A stretch of DNA of 64,000 nucleotides from Laspinema palackyanum D2c (GCF_025370875.1 NZ_JAMXFD010000003.1:120784-184783); one strand, 5' to 3'. Numbered from the stretch's first letter, positions 44,676 through 54,858 are shown. Made by a program: numbers and translations. Notes: a model not told the origin generated them from the sequence alone.

Positions 44676-45536
44676 GTGTCTCATCTTGTCAACTATCATG
44701 TCAGGCATTCCATTAATATTGGGGATTGGTTTTCCTCTCCCCTGATGTACTTCGAGTTTCCCGGATTCCAAACGGAAGCAAAAGATATTGACGATTTACC
44801 CCAAGAAAAACTCCAAAATCAACATCTGATTTTGGGGGGAGGGGGACTCTTATTTCCTCGGTTTCTGGAAGGAATCCAGCATCTAAAAAATCATGTAGAT
44901 CAAGGCAAATATATTTTTTGGGGAGTCGGGCAACAAAGTTATAAAGATCCATCCCTTACTTTTGCCCAATTTGACTATAGCCCTTATGTAGAATCCGTTG
45001 ATTTACTCGGAATTAGAGATTATGGAGTGGGTTTAAATTGGGTTCCCTGTGTCAGTTGTATGCATCAGGAGTTCGATCGCCCGCGAGTTCCCCAGCATGA
45101 GGTAGTTGTGTTTTCCCACAAAAAGTTTCGGATTACCGTGCCTGGACTGCCTACTCTCACGAATGAGTCGATGGATTTCCGGACGGTACTGGATTTTTTG
45201 GGTTCGGGAGAAACCATTTTAACCAGTTCTTTTCATGGAGCATATTGGGGAACACTTTTAGGACGGAAAGTCATCGCCTTTCCCTTCACGAGCAAGTTCT
45301 ATGGACTGAAGCATTCTCCGGTTTTATATCCCGTTAAAAAATGGAGACAAAAAAGTTATAAGCTCTCTGTGTTCGGCAAGACACTTTACCAATCTACGGA
45401 TCCGAATTGGTTTGAGTGCGAAATGGATGATTGGCATTCATGGCTGAGTGAAGGTCAGAGTTATCCCTCTAGTTTGCAGGAATGCCGCGATCGCAACCAG
45501 GGGTTTTATCAACAAGTTCTTGATTTATTAACTTAA
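44676..45536 (+). CDS. Polysaccharide pyruvyl transferase family protein
   Basis: The GTG at 44676 is preferred because AAGGAG (44659-44664) lies 11 nt upstream; a GTG at 44664 would overlap that site. About 286 residues. Family features are NIGDWFSSP near the N-terminus, the glycine-rich HLILGGGGLLFPRF, FWGVGQQS and ILTSSFHGAYWGTLLGRKVIAF. Members add pyruvate ketals to exopolysaccharide sugars or act as glycosyltransferase-like enzymes. It follows the GT4 gene in the same direction. Convergent with the next GT4 gene. Confidence 0.8.
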   Translation: MSHLVNYHVRHSINIGDWFSSPLMYFEFPGFQTEAKDIDDLPQEKLQNQHLILGGGGLLFPRFLEGIQHLKNHVDQGKYIFWGVGQQSYKDPSLTFAQFDYSPYVESVDLLGIRDYGVGLNWVPCVSCMHQEFDRPRVPQHEVVVFSHKKFRITVPGLPTLTNESMDFRTVLDFLGSGETILTSSFHGAYWGTLLGRKVIAFPFTSKFYGLKHSPVLYPVKKWRQKSYKLSVFGKTLYQSTDPNWFECEMDDWHSWLSEGQSYPSSLQECRDRNQGFYQQVLDLLT

Positions 45537-45551
45537 ACCTCAGCCGATTCC

Positions 45552-45592
45552 TCCCCCATTTCGGGTATCCCTAAAACCCCGAAATTGGGGGA
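45552..45592. terminator. Terminator between convergent polysaccharide genes
   Basis: TCCCCCA-TTTCGGG pairs with CCCGAAA-TTGGGGGA with a single bulge. It lies between the two converging coding regions, directly beyond the minus-strand stop codon. T-runs are weak on both sides. Confidence 0.6.
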
Positions 45593-45593
45593 T

Positions 45594-46844
45594 TTACAAA
45601 CGCTGAACTGACCTAGTGATCGGTGCCATCACTCCGGAAAGAATCTCTGCCATCGCTTGAAAACTATAATATTGAACGCATCTTTCCCTCGCTTTTTGGC
45701 CGCGTTCCTGTGCGGTTTCCCAATTGTTAAAAATCTCCTCAATGGTTTGAGCAATTTGTTCCGGAGCATTCGGATCAACCAGATACCCTGTGTCAGCTAA
45801 GATCGTGGGAATATCTCCTACCCGGGTTGCTAATACGGGTTTTGCCATTGCCATACCATCGGTTAATTTGAGGGGGAATTGAGCAGCGGCTGCCGCTTCA
45901 TCTCGTTGGGGAACGACGACAATATGGGCGGCGGCAACTACTTCAGGCATCTGCTGAATTGGTAAGGTAGGCAGTTTGACAATCCACCGCCCCCATTGTT
46001 CCATAAGTTGATTGTCGTAATTATCATAAGGACTACCCCCGACGATCGCTAGTCTTAAATCTGGCTGATTGAGGCGATCAAGGGCAATTAATACATCTTC
46101 TATGCCTTTATAAGGTCTCGGTGCACCGGGAAACATCAGAATCCGATATCCCGAAAGTTGATAGTGAGCTCGACTGGTTTCCGGGTCATAACGAGTCGGA
46201 TCAAATAAATCGGTATCTTTACCATTGGGTAAATACACCCCGCCAAAGCGCTTTTGCAAAAACTGATTGTGCAGAGTCACTTGATCGGCCCGCCTAATCC
46301 ATTTTTCCATCCATTTTAAATACAGGGGATGGTCTGGATATCGCAATTGCCCATTTTCTTTAAAAATATCCCGGCCCAATTGTTTAATACTGGGCGGGCG
46401 ATATTGCCAAGCGTCACCTCCATGCCAACTCAGTTCCCAATCATCAATATCTAAAAGGACGGGCCGACGAGTTTTGAGCTGATTTAATAAAGCCAGCCCA
46501 AAACTACTGGGCTTCGGTTTATAGGCATAAATAATATCTCCCGTCATTTGATTCATCAGGGAAGTAGCTGATTGAATAAACTGGGGATATTTTTTACCGG
46601 GAACGGTAATAATGGGGATGCCTTCAAAAGAAGCTTTGACGTTAGATTCGTCGTCAAATACAAATCCGAGAATTTCTACCTCATAGTTGAGGCGCTTGAG
46701 CACTTGACTGAGTAAAAAGGGGCGAACCCCACCGCCGCCCCACCGTCCAGCCCCTTTTTTAGAAAGGTCACTAACCAGAACAGAAATTTTAGGTTTGGGG
46801 GTGGGGTTCTGCAAGGTTTCTCCGGATTTGTTTTGAGGATTCAT
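45594..46844 (-). CDS. Glycosyltransferase family 4 protein
   Basis: 416 residues, GT-B fold. N-terminal part with KGAGRWGGGGVRPFLLSQVL, a glycine-rich loop, and LLDIDDWELSWHGGDAW. The donor domain has LMFPGAPRPYKGIEDVLIAL and the later AAAAQFPLKLTDGMAMAKPVLAT, where the usual Glu-rich motif is altered. Cytosolic or membrane-associated enzyme of polysaccharide synthesis; the sugar is unknown. It is followed on the same strand by no partner, and galE lies 65 bp upstream, so galE and this gene may form an operon. Confidence 0.85.
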   Translation of the reverse strand: MNPQNKSGETLQNPTPKPKISVLVSDLSKKGAGRWGGGGVRPFLLSQVLKRLNYEVEILGFVFDDESNVKASFEGIPIITVPGKKYPQFIQSATSLMNQMTGDIIYAYKPKPSSFGLALLNQLKTRRPVLLDIDDWELSWHGGDAWQYRPPSIKQLGRDIFKENGQLRYPDHPLYLKWMEKWIRRADQVTLHNQFLQKRFGGVYLPNGKDTDLFDPTRYDPETSRAHYQLSGYRILMFPGAPRPYKGIEDVLIALDRLNQPDLRLAIVGGSPYDNYDNQLMEQWGRWIVKLPTLPIQQMPEVVAAAHIVVVPQRDEAAAAAQFPLKLTDGMAMAKPVLATRVGDIPTILADTGYLVDPNAPEQIAQTIEEIFNNWETAQERGQKARERCVQYYSFQAMAEILSGVMAPITRSVQRL

Positions 46845-46909
46845 CAGGGGTAATTATGTTGCCTAATCAAGTCCTAAAATCGCTTGTCAGCGATAATTTT
46901 ATGCGGATT

Positions 46910-47914
46910 TTAATCAGATTTGTGACGGTGTTGATGCCACTGCCATGCATGGGAGATTATATCATACAAGTCGAAATATTCCGGATTCCAACCTAATATT
47001 TTTCTGGCTTTTTCACTGCTTCCGACTAAAACCGGAGGGTCTCCTGGACGGCGATCGCCTATTTTTTTAGCAACCTCTTTCCCCACGACCTTTTCGGCGG
47101 TTTGAATCACATCTTTGACCGAAAATCCACTGCCATTGCCTAAGTTAAATACCTCGGTTTCTCCCCCCTTCAATAAATATTCCAGTCCCAAAATATGGGC
47201 GGAGGCTAAGTCATTCACATGGATATAGTCCCTAATACAAGTACCATCTGGGGTGGGATAATCAGTTCCGTAAATTGAAATAAATTCTCGGTGGCCCAAG
47301 GCAGTTTGTAACACCAAGGGAATCAGATGAGTTTCTGGATCATGATCCTCCCCGATCGCCCCATCGGGATCGGCCCCGGCTGCATTAAAATAGCGGAAAA
47401 TCACCGACTTTAATCCGTAGGCGGCATCAAAATCATTCAGGATCTTTTCTACCATGAGTTTGGTCATCCCATAAGGATTGATCGGATGCTGGGGATGGTC
47501 TTCGGTTAAGGGAATCTTCTCAGGAATCCCGTAGGTGGCACAGGTGGAGGAAAAAACAAAGTTTTTCACCGAGGCGGCTAACATCGCTTCTAATAAGGTT
47601 AACGTCCCGGTGACATTGTTCCGATAATATTTCGCAGGATCCGTCACCGACTCGCCGACATAAGCGTATGCCGAAAAGTGCATAACGGCGGAAAAATCAT
47701 GGGTGGCGAATATGTTATTTAAAAGGGCGCGATCATTGGTATCTCCTTCTATTAATTCGACTTGTAAAACCTCCTCTACGATGTCTCGATGCCCATAGAC
47801 TAAGTTATCTAAAATAGTGACCTGATACCCCGATTTTTTAAGGCTTAACACGGCATGGGATCCAATATAACCGGCCCCGCCCGTGACTAAAATGTTTTTA
47901 TTGTTGTCGCTCAC
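46910..47914 (-). CDS. galE: UDP-glucose 4-epimerase
   Basis: 334 residues, short-chain dehydrogenase superfamily. NAD-binding VTGGAGYIGSHAVL at the N-terminus, SSTCATYG with the catalytic Ser/Thr, and YGMTK as the YxxxK motif. RYFNAAGADPDGAIGEDH and GDRRPGDPP are typical of GalE. It interconverts UDP-glucose and UDP-galactose for polysaccharide synthesis, consistent with the flanking glycosyltransferases. It lies upstream of the GT4 gene on the same strand. Confidence 0.94.
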   Translation of the reverse strand: MSDNNKNILVTGGAGYIGSHAVLSLKKSGYQVTILDNLVYGHRDIVEEVLQVELIEGDTNDRALLNNIFATHDFSAVMHFSAYAYVGESVTDPAKYYRNNVTGTLTLLEAMLAASVKNFVFSSTCATYGIPEKIPLTEDHPQHPINPYGMTKLMVEKILNDFDAAYGLKSVIFRYFNAAGADPDGAIGEDHDPETHLIPLVLQTALGHREFISIYGTDYPTPDGTCIRDYIHVNDLASAHILGLEYLLKGGETEVFNLGNGSGFSVKDVIQTAEKVVGKEVAKKIGDRRPGDPPVLVGSSEKARKILGWNPEYFDLYDIISHAWQWHQHRHKSD

Positions 47915-48019
47915 CTTTTTCCATTCCTTTGTCTGTCTTTTTTACTTTTTAAAATAGCTGACCCCTCATCTCCCCCCGCTCATTGACTGATGCGGATGAT
48001 GAGTTCAACCCCCACCTGA

Positions 48020-48226
48020 TTATGTGATAATTTTAATCCGATCGCTCTGGATTAATTCAAAAATTCGATTGATTTGCTTCCGGTCTTCATCGGTGATATT
48101 TTTCCCCGATAGCAAGACATTGGCAATTTGCAGATGTTCTTGAGTGCTGATTTCATTGCTTTCTAGGATTCGCTCAATCATTTGATGAATCGTAAAAAGC
48201 GGTTTAATCGGAGTCGGTCTTCCCAT
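48020..48226 (-). CDS. Small conserved hypothetical protein, 68 aa
   Basis: 68 residues, soluble, mostly helical (FTIHQMIERILESNEISTQEHLQIANVLLSG), ending IKIIT. The phrase NITDEDRKQINRIFELIQSDRIKI suggests a conserved two-helix module, as in small cyanobacterial proteins of unknown function. No catalytic motif. It lies between galE and gloB on the galE strand. Confidence 0.6.
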   Translation of the reverse strand: MGRPTPIKPLFTIHQMIERILESNEISTQEHLQIANVLLSGKNITDEDRKQINRIFELIQSDRIKIIT

Positions 48227-48426
48227 TAGCTTTTGCGTGACTCAATTGGGGTAGAGGGTGGCTCAAAGCCTTAACGGTTCTATCTTATCGACTTCAATTC
48301 AGGATTTCCGTAAATTTGTTACCCTAAAATTATAAAGACTTGATAAAGTTTTGGCAAGTTTTGAGTGTGTAGTCAATTTTACAGCAGTTATCCATCATTT
48401 ATATGAACTCCAGGAGGAAGGATTCA

Positions 48427-49218
48427 ATGCAAGTTTATCGGCTCAATGCCCTTTCGGACAATTATATCTTTTTACTGCACGACCCCGCGCAAAATGTGGC
48501 AGCAGTGGTGGATCCGGCGGAGGCGGGTCCGGTACTGAGGCAATTGGAGGCCCTGGGTGCTGAGTTAACGACGATCTTCAATACCCACCACCATCGCGAT
48601 CATGTGGGGGGTAATCAGGCATTGATGCAGCATTTTGAGGGGGTGACGGTGTACGGAGGGACCCAGGACCGAGGCAGAATTCCCGGACAGCAGGTGTTTT
48701 TGCAGGAGGGCGATCGCGTGGAATTTGCCCAACGCACTGGGACTGTGTTCTTTCTGCCTGGACATACCCGCGCCCACATTGCCTATTATTTTCCCCCGGC
48801 ATCGCCAGAGGAACTGGGGGATTTGTTCTGTGGCGATACCCTGTTTGCCGGGGGTTGTGGACGCTTATTTGAAGGGACCCCTACCCAAATGGTCTCGTCC
48901 CTGAGTAAACTCCGGGAATTGCCGGATCAAACCCGAGTTTGGTGCGCCCACGAATATACCTTATCCAATCTTCAGTTTGCCTTAACGGTGGATGGAGAGA
49001 ACCCCGATTTACAGGAACGGTTCGCCCAGGTGAAGGCGGCGCGATCGCGAGATGAAGCGACGATTCCCTCAATTTTGGGCGTGGAAAAGCGCACCAATCC
49101 CTTTTTGCGTTGGGAAGATCCGGTATTACAACGAGCAGTCAATGGGGGGGACCCAGTACAAACCTTTGCTCGCCTCCGGGGTCGCAAGGATCAGTTGCAA
49201 CAACCGGCGGGGGATTAA
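48427..49218 (+). CDS. gloB: Hydroxyacylglutathione hydrolase (glyoxalase II)
   Basis: The ATG at 48427 is preceded by AGGAGGAAGG, giving 263 residues starting [15 protein letters not shown]. Metallo-beta-lactamase fold with the metal motif [11 protein letters not shown], later histidines in PGHTRAHI and CAHEYTLSN, and Asp in FCGDTLF. It hydrolyses S-lactoylglutathione to D-lactate and glutathione in methylglyoxal detoxification. The stop codon lies inside a perfect 22-bp palindrome. Confidence 0.93.
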   Translation: MQVYRLNALSDNYIFLLHDPAQNVAAVVDPAEAGPVLRQLEALGAELTTIFNTHHHRDHVGGNQALMQHFEGVTVYGGTQDRGRIPGQQVFLQEGDRVEFAQRTGTVFFLPGHTRAHIAYYFPPASPEELGDLFCGDTLFAGGCGRLFEGTPTQMVSSLSKLRELPDQTRVWCAHEYTLSNLQFALTVDGENPDLQERFAQVKAARSRDEATIPSILGVEKRTNPFLRWEDPVLQRAVNGGDPVQTFARLRGRKDQLQQPAGD

Positions 49219-49227
49219 TCCCCCGCC
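49206..49227. terminator. Perfect 22-bp palindrome over the gloB stop codon
   Basis: Arms GGCGGGGGAT/ATCCCCCGCC around TA, covering the last codons of gloB. Part of it (GATTAATCCCCCGCC) recurs as a direct repeat near 49322. Between them lies another hairpin, AGTCGGTT-GA-AACCGACT (49239-49256). Confidence 0.75.
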
Positions 49228-49458
49228 TAACAGAATCAAGTCGGTTGAAACCGACTGAAAACACCACTGTATCAGACTTGCAGTCGGTTTTTAACCGAAT
49301 GCAAGCTATGAGGCCGCCAATCGATTAATCCCCCGCCGGGTGTCGCCACTGCAAGATCTCAGTTTTAACCCACTTCCGGTCCCGAATTCCTCCTCATGGT
49401 GGTGCGATCGCGGTTAAACAGATTACCCCCGTCTTTGCTCTTTCTCTTGCTACTGAAT

Positions 49459-49848
49459 ATGACCGAAAATCCAGAACCTGGGACAACTTATGAAGGCGGA
49501 TGTCATTGTGGCGCGGTGCGATTTCGCGTCACCGTTGATCGCCATGAAGCGATTGACTGTAACTGTTCCATCTGTCAGAAAAAAGGGTTTTTACATTTGA
49601 TTGTTCCACCGGATCGCTTTACCCTGTTACAGGGAGAAGAGAGGTTACAAACATATACTTTTAATACTGGCTCTGCGAAACACTTGTTTTGTCAACACTG
49701 TGGGATTCATTCGTTTTATAGACCGCGATCGCACCCGGACAGCTTTGATGTCAATGTGCGATGTCTGGATGGGGATGTCGCGGGGAAATTTGCCGTAACT
49801 CCTTTTGACGGACAAAACTGGGAAGACAACATTGAAACGATTCGATAA
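49459..49848 (+). CDS. GFA family (CENP-V/Gfa-like) zinc protein
   Basis: The ATG at 49459 (MTENPEPGTTYEGG) gives 129 residues; the upstream extension to 49396 is not needed. The family zinc cysteines are visible: GGCHCGAVRF, DCNCSICQKKG and LFCQHCGIHSFYRP. Relatives include glutathione-dependent formaldehyde-activating enzyme, though most members have unknown substrates. It follows gloB after a 240-bp spacer, which could fit aldehyde detoxification, but this is inference. Confidence 0.85.
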   Translation: MTENPEPGTTYEGGCHCGAVRFRVTVDRHEAIDCNCSICQKKGFLHLIVPPDRFTLLQGEERLQTYTFNTGSAKHLFCQHCGIHSFYRPRSHPDSFDVNVRCLDGDVAGKFAVTPFDGQNWEDNIETIR

Positions 49849-49877
49849 GACCGGCGATCGCCTCAAACTCAGGGGAG

Positions 49878-50732
49878 TTAATCTCCCCCAGGTATCCCGA
49901 GTAACTGCCATTCCCCGTTAATTTTGCCAAATAAAGCGCGAGATTCTAGGGGGGAATAGACATAACGATTATAAACATAGCCCTCGCGATCATCCCCAAG
50001 TCGAATCGCCGTCCAACTATCGATGGGGTCGAAGGTTTCTGGGAGTTGGCGATCGCGGTCCAGTTGCACCACTTCATTGGACAAAGTAGCGATCGCCTCA
50101 CTATCTAAACTCGGTTGCGATCGGGCATTGACACTCTCGCCCACCACCACCACGCGCTCAAGTTGCCACGAAACTCCTTCCTCAGAAGGGGGGGGCGGAA
50201 CTTGTTTGGCGAAGGCTTGAGCCACATTTGGACAAACCCAAATTTCCGAACCTGCATCAATATTATACGCCGGAGGATTTTCTGCCGGAGCACAGCCGAT
50301 GGCGATTGCTTTTTCCAGAATCAACCAAAATCGCCCTTGAGGGTCATCTAAATTCAAAGTCTCCCGAGTTTGGGGAACCGAAAAGCCGAGCGCTAGACCC
50401 GTTTCAGGGATAACTGACTGGACAAATTCGGCATTGCGATTTTTTACCGCCTCCCGTAATTGGGCGCGAAACTCATAGAAATCGCTACCGGGTTCGGCTT
50501 CATCTTCTAAAATGAGCCGTCCTTCAGAATTAGGGGGAACAACGGGTCCCGCAGCCCCCAAATTGATCATTCTGGGTTCCCCCGTTCGAGAATGAGCGCG
50601 GATTAGGGCTGCTAAAAGCGCACCCAAAGCTAATCCGACACCGATCGCCATTAAGATCGACCAGCGGAGTTTTTTTAGGGAGTAACGCCCTCTCTTTGTA
50701 GCCTTTTTAGCCATGCGGTCTGATTCGCTCAT
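49878..50732 (-). CDS. Membrane-anchored SH3-domain protein
   Basis: The start is uncertain: ATG at 50732 (MSESDRMAKKATKRG) is used, with alternatives at 50765 and 50714. A basic N-terminus is followed by one transmembrane helix (LMAIGVGLALGALLAALI). The extracytoplasmic part ends in a bacterial SH3 domain (VVVVGESVNARSQPSLDSEA...WTAIRLGDDREGYVYNRYV). Bacterial SH3 domains commonly bind cell-wall peptides. The region in between has no recognised domain. Convergent with the GFA gene. Confidence 0.75.
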   Translation of the reverse strand: MSESDRMAKKATKRGRYSLKKLRWSILMAIGVGLALGALLAALIRAHSRTGEPRMINLGAAGPVVPPNSEGRLILEDEAEPGSDFYEFRAQLREAVKNRNAEFVQSVIPETGLALGFSVPQTRETLNLDDPQGRFWLILEKAIAIGCAPAENPPAYNIDAGSEIWVCPNVAQAFAKQVPPPPSEEGVSWQLERVVVVGESVNARSQPSLDSEAIATLSNEVVQLDRDRQLPETFDPIDSWTAIRLGDDREGYVYNRYVYSPLESRALFGKINGEWQLLGIPGGD

Positions 50733-51332
50733 GAGCAACCCAGTGACCCCCTGGGGTGCCATGCTCCGGATCAGGAGCCTGGTCACCGGGTAGAGTTAAG
50801 CCAGTCTGGGGGATTTCCCCGCTATTTTAGCGGAAAATCGCCCTAGCCTCTCTAAACCCGGTGCAATCTTTCGGGTTGCAAGGGGTGCAGGAGGGGTTTA
50901 AGATGGCGCAAGGGTAGCGATCGCATGGGGTCCAAATGGGCGATCGCCCTTCATCTCTAAGGTTTTGTGATGCGCTGCGGGGGATAGGGATGAGAAAATC
51001 ACTTCCTGCGATCGGCACTCAACCCGGGTCAAGGCACAGATGTCAAGATTTGATTCATAAAGTCCCTGAAAAAATAATTTTTTCCTCTTCAGATCGGGTC
51101 AGATCATCCCCAGCGATCGCCACCGAATCGCACCACACCTTCCGCACAACCCAGAACTGAGCCTACGGCGCAAACTGCCTCAAAAACTGAGAAAAGTATT
51201 AAAAGAGATTAAATATTCGGCGCAGTGCTGACAAAATGGGCTATAGAAAACTAAAGAACACCAACGTTATTATTGTCATCATTGTCCGAAGTTAACTTTC
51301 TTAGTCCATTTTCAAACCATTGTCCGTAGCTT
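50733..51332. other. Divergent region between SH3 gene and glgP
   Basis: About 600 bp. It includes a stem near 50810-50837 (GATTT...CCGCTA/TAGCGG...AAATC). No gene recognised; the 74-codon frame at 50936-51160 has no family features. The glgP promoter presumably lies in the AT-rich part around 51190-51320. Confidence 0.4.
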
Positions 51333-53939
51333 ATGCAACCAATTCGCACGTTTAACGTTTCTCCCTCTCTGCCTCCTAGACTCGAACCCTTACGCACCTT
51401 GGCCTACAATCTCCACTGGGATTGGAATGTAGAGACCAAAGACCTGTTCCGGCGCTTAGACCGGGACCTGTGGGAATCCAGCCGTCACAATCCCGTTTTG
51501 ATGCTGGGAACCATTTCCCAGGAACGCCTGGAAGAAATGGCAGAAGATGAAGGCTTTATCGCCCAGATTGACCGCGCAGCGCGACAACTGGACGACTACC
51601 TGAAAGAGCGCACCTGGTATCGCAAACACCGGGAGAAAGAGAAACATCAAGAATGTTTCGTGTATTTCTCTGCGGAATTTGGCCTCACGGAATGTCTGCC
51701 GATTTACTCCGGGGGCTTAGGGTTACTCGCCGGGGATCACCTGAAATCGGCCAGCGATCGTGGTTTACCCCTGGTTGGCGTCGGACTTCTCTACCAAGAA
51801 GGATATTTTAGTCAATATCTGAACGCCGATGGATGGCAGCAGGAGCGTTACCCGATCAACGACTTCTACAATATGCCCCTGCACCTGGAACGCGACGCAG
51901 ATGGCAATGAATTACGCATTGAGGTAGACTATCCGGGGCGAAAAGTATATGCGCGGGTCTGGCGTGTCCAAGTAGGGACGGTTCCCTTGTATATGCTCGA
52001 TACCAACATCGAACCGAACAATCCCTACGACCACGATATCACCGACAAACTCTATGGCGGCGATCTCGATATGCGGATTCATCAAGAGATGATGTTGGGA
52101 ATTGGCGGGGTGCGGATGCTCAAGGCCCTCGGCTACGAACCTACCGCCTATCACATGAATGAAGGACATTCGGCCTTTTTAGCCCTAGAACGGATTTCTA
52201 TCTTAATCCGAGAACAGGGTCTCACATTCAAGGAAGCCAAAGAAGTAGTTGCTGCCAGCAATGTCTTCACGACTCATACCCCTGTTGCTGCTGGGTTTGA
52301 CCTGTTTCCCCATGATAAGGTCATGCATTATTTGGGTCATTATGCTGATGAATTTGGCCTCGGAAGAGAACAATTTCTAGCTTTAGGACGGGACAATACC
52401 GGGGATTTGGAGTCGCCTTTTAGTATGGCAACCCTGGCGATCGAGATGGCGAGTTTTATTAATGGCGTTGCCAAATTACATGGCGAAGTCTCCAAAGTGC
52501 TATTTAATAACCTCTGGCCGAAACTTCCCCCTTCGGAAGTGCCGATTACCTCGATTACCAATGGTGTACACGCCCGCAGTTGCGTGGCAAAATATACCCA
52601 AGAACTCTACGATCGCTATCTCGGACCCAAATGGTCCACCACCCCCGCCCACTATCCCTTATGGGAACGGGTCGATGCCATCCCCGATGATGAACTCTGG
52701 CGCAACCAGGACCTCTGCCGTGCGGAACTGGTCGTGTTCGTCCGGGAACGACTCCAAAAATACTTACGCGCTCGTGGTGCTTCCTTCACGGAAATTGATG
52801 CAGCGCGGGAAGTGCTAGACCCCGGAGTTCTCACTATTGGGTTTGCACGGCGCTTTGCTACCTACAAACGGGCTACATTGTTCCTGCGCGACCTCGATCG
52901 CATCAAACGGATCTTACTGGGGTTAAATAACGACCTGATTCCCGGTGGTAAAACTGCCCTCCGTAAGCCAATGGTTCAGTTTGTCATCGCGGGAAAAGCT
53001 CACCCCCACGACATCCCCGGCAAAGAAATGATCCGTCATATCACCCATTTCATTCGTGAACAAGGATGCGAAAAAAATGTGGTGTTTATCCCCGATTACG
53101 ATATTAACGTAGCGCGGATGATGGTGTCGGGTTGTGATGTGTGGTTAAATACCCCCCGTCGTCCTCGGGAAGCATCGGGAACCAGTGGGATGAAAGCGTC
53201 CATGAATGGATTATTGAACCTCAGTATCCTCGATGGATGGTGGGATGAAGCGGACTACGTTCGCACCGGGTGGCCGATCGGACATGGGGAATTCTATGAT
53301 GACCCGAACTATCAAGATGAAGTAGAAGCGAATGCTTTGTATGACTTGCTGGAAAAAGAAGTGATTCCCTTGTTCTACAATCGGGATGAAGAGGGCGTTC
53401 CCCGCAAGTGGGTCTCGAAAATGAAAGATGCCATTCGCTTGAATTGTCCGCTGTTTAATACGGCGCGGATGGTGAGTGAATATGCAACTCGGGCCTATTT
53501 CCCGGCCAGCGATCGCTACTATGCCATGAGCGCTAATAGCTGTCAACCGGCGAAAGAACTGGCCGAGTGGAAAACTCACCTGCTTGAAAGCTGGTATGAC
53601 ATCAAGATTCTGGACATTGATATTTCTGAATCTGATGATGTCAAAGTCAACCAAAGCATTAACGTCAAAGCGCTGGTAAACCTAGCAGGATTGACCGAAT
53701 CTGATGTAGAAGTTCAACTCTACAAAGGACCAATGGATGCTGATGGAAATATCATCAATGGTGTCTCTGTGGTTATGGATTATCAAGGTACTGATGCCAA
53801 TCAGCAAAGTATCTATACGGCCAATATTGCCTACAGTTCCTCGGGATTACAAGGATTGTCTCTGCGGGTGTTACCGAAACATCCCTATTTAAGCAGTCCT
53901 TTCCAACCGGGTCTGCAAGTGCTTTGGGCTAATGCTTAG
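51333..53939 (+). CDS. glgP: Alpha-glucan phosphorylase
   Basis: 868 residues, glycosyltransferase family 35. It releases glucose-1-phosphate from glycogen. The N-terminus (LRTLAYNLHWDWN) is the DUF3417-type segment of the bacterial alpha-glucan phosphorylase subgroup. YFSAEFGLTECLPIYSGGLG, MNEGHSAFL and the PLP-lysine motif GTSGMKASMNG are present. No neighbouring glycogen genes are seen, but a GH57 enzyme and an NDP-sugar synthase lie elsewhere in the window. Start ATG at 51333 gives the conserved N-terminus. Confidence 0.93.
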   Translation: MQPIRTFNVSPSLPPRLEPLRTLAYNLHWDWNVETKDLFRRLDRDLWESSRHNPVLMLGTISQERLEEMAEDEGFIAQIDRAARQLDDYLKERTWYRKHREKEKHQECFVYFSAEFGLTECLPIYSGGLGLLAGDHLKSASDRGLPLVGVGLLYQEGYFSQYLNADGWQQERYPINDFYNMPLHLERDADGNELRIEVDYPGRKVYARVWRVQVGTVPLYMLDTNIEPNNPYDHDITDKLYGGDLDMRIHQEMMLGIGGVRMLKALGYEPTAYHMNEGHSAFLALERISILIREQGLTFKEAKEVVAASNVFTTHTPVAAGFDLFPHDKVMHYLGHYADEFGLGREQFLALGRDNTGDLESPFSMATLAIEMASFINGVAKLHGEVSKVLFNNLWPKLPPSEVPITSITNGVHARSCVAKYTQELYDRYLGPKWSTTPAHYPLWERVDAIPDDELWRNQDLCRAELVVFVRERLQKYLRARGASFTEIDAAREVLDPGVLTIGFARRFATYKRATLFLRDLDRIKRILLGLNNDLIPGGKTALRKPMVQFVIAGKAHPHDIPGKEMIRHITHFIREQGCEKNVVFIPDYDINVARMMVSGCDVWLNTPRRPREASGTSGMKASMNGLLNLSILDGWWDEADYVRTGWPIGHGEFYDDPNYQDEVEANALYDLLEKEVIPLFYNRDEEGVPRKWVSKMKDAIRLNCPLFNTARMVSEYATRAYFPASDRYYAMSANSCQPAKELAEWKTHLLESWYDIKILDIDISESDDVKVNQSINVKALVNLAGLTESDVEVQLYKGPMDADGNIINGVSVVMDYQGTDANQQSIYTANIAYSSSGLQGLSLRVLPKHPYLSSPFQPGLQVLWANA

Positions 53940-53967
53940 AGGTTGAATTGCGTGATGTTTCTCAGTC

Positions 53968-54858
53968 TCAATGGATTGGGGGATTAGAACCACTGATTTC
54001 ACTAATTTCCCTGATTGGATGACTGATTTGTAGGGGTGATTTATGGATTGCCCCTACATCAGTTATTTGATTCACGGAAGGGCTATTTGGAATGACGATA
54101 TAGCCGTTAGTATATGCTTCGGCTAAGGGATTGGTACTGACTCCTAATACTAGGTTGCGATCGCACCCCCAATACCACCAATGAGCGCCAATGTAAGCGC
54201 AAATTATCGCATCGAGTTGGTCTTCAATGGCTTTGAATAATTTAGAGCTTTTATCGGTTAATTTTTTTATAAAAATATCGCCTGAATCACTCAAAATCCA
54301 AGCATCTGACTTTAAACTTAAACTAGGTTCTAAGTTAGGCAGAATTTCGACAATATATTGCCGAAGTTTGATTAACTCTAAGCGGCGATCGGCTAATTTG
54401 CCTTTTTTGTATTTGAGAATCCGAGATAACCCAAATAAGTTAATCATCGCCGGATGAGGAAACACCTCAATTTGATAGCGATCGCATCGTTGGGGAATCA
54501 TCATCGGTGCGTGCATAAACCCCCTCGCCTCTAAACTTTTGCCAAACCCCACAGTATGACTGGCAAATCGACTCTTCAGATTTGCCGGATAACACCCGGC
54601 ATGATACCGCCCAAAATAGCGATGAGTCTGCTTATCCGGCAGTCTCATCCCCGTGGCATTCGGAATCAGCGTCGGCGCATCCACTGCAATCAGTCCCGGT
54701 TCCGGTTCAGGCACTCTTTGATCCACCCAATCGAGGATATCTACTACTGACAATTTGCAGTCTAAATCCGTAAGTTGTAATTGATGATTTTCCCAAACCA
54801 AACAACACAAACCACTCGCGCCGGAACTCCATCCGAGGTCAATTCCAATAAATTTCAT
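53968..54858 (-). CDS. DUF429 family protein
   Basis: 296 residues starting MKFIGIDLGWSSG, an RNase H-like first strand with a catalytic-type Asp. Other matching features are LIAVDAPTLIPNATGMRLPD with an aspartate, the HAGCYPANL segment and EVFPHPAMINLFGL. DUF429 proteins are predicted RNase H-like nucleases but are not characterised in general. Convergent with glgP, with a 28-bp gap. Confidence 0.78.
   Translation of the reverse strand: MKFIGIDLGWSSGASGLCCLVWENHQLQLTDLDCKLSVVDILDWVDQRVPEPEPGLIAVDAPTLIPNATGMRLPDKQTHRYFGRYHAGCYPANLKSRFASHTVGFGKSLEARGFMHAPMMIPQRCDRYQIEVFPHPAMINLFGLSRILKYKKGKLADRRLELIKLRQYIVEILPNLEPSLSLKSDAWILSDSGDIFIKKLTDKSSKLFKAIEDQLDAIICAYIGAHWWYWGCDRNLVLGVSTNPLAEAYTNGYIVIPNSPSVNQITDVGAIHKSPLQISHPIREISEISGSNPPIH

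Noticed and set aside
53211-53654. 147-codon minus-strand ORF opposite glgP
   Set aside because: Shadow frame within a recognised phosphorylase gene.
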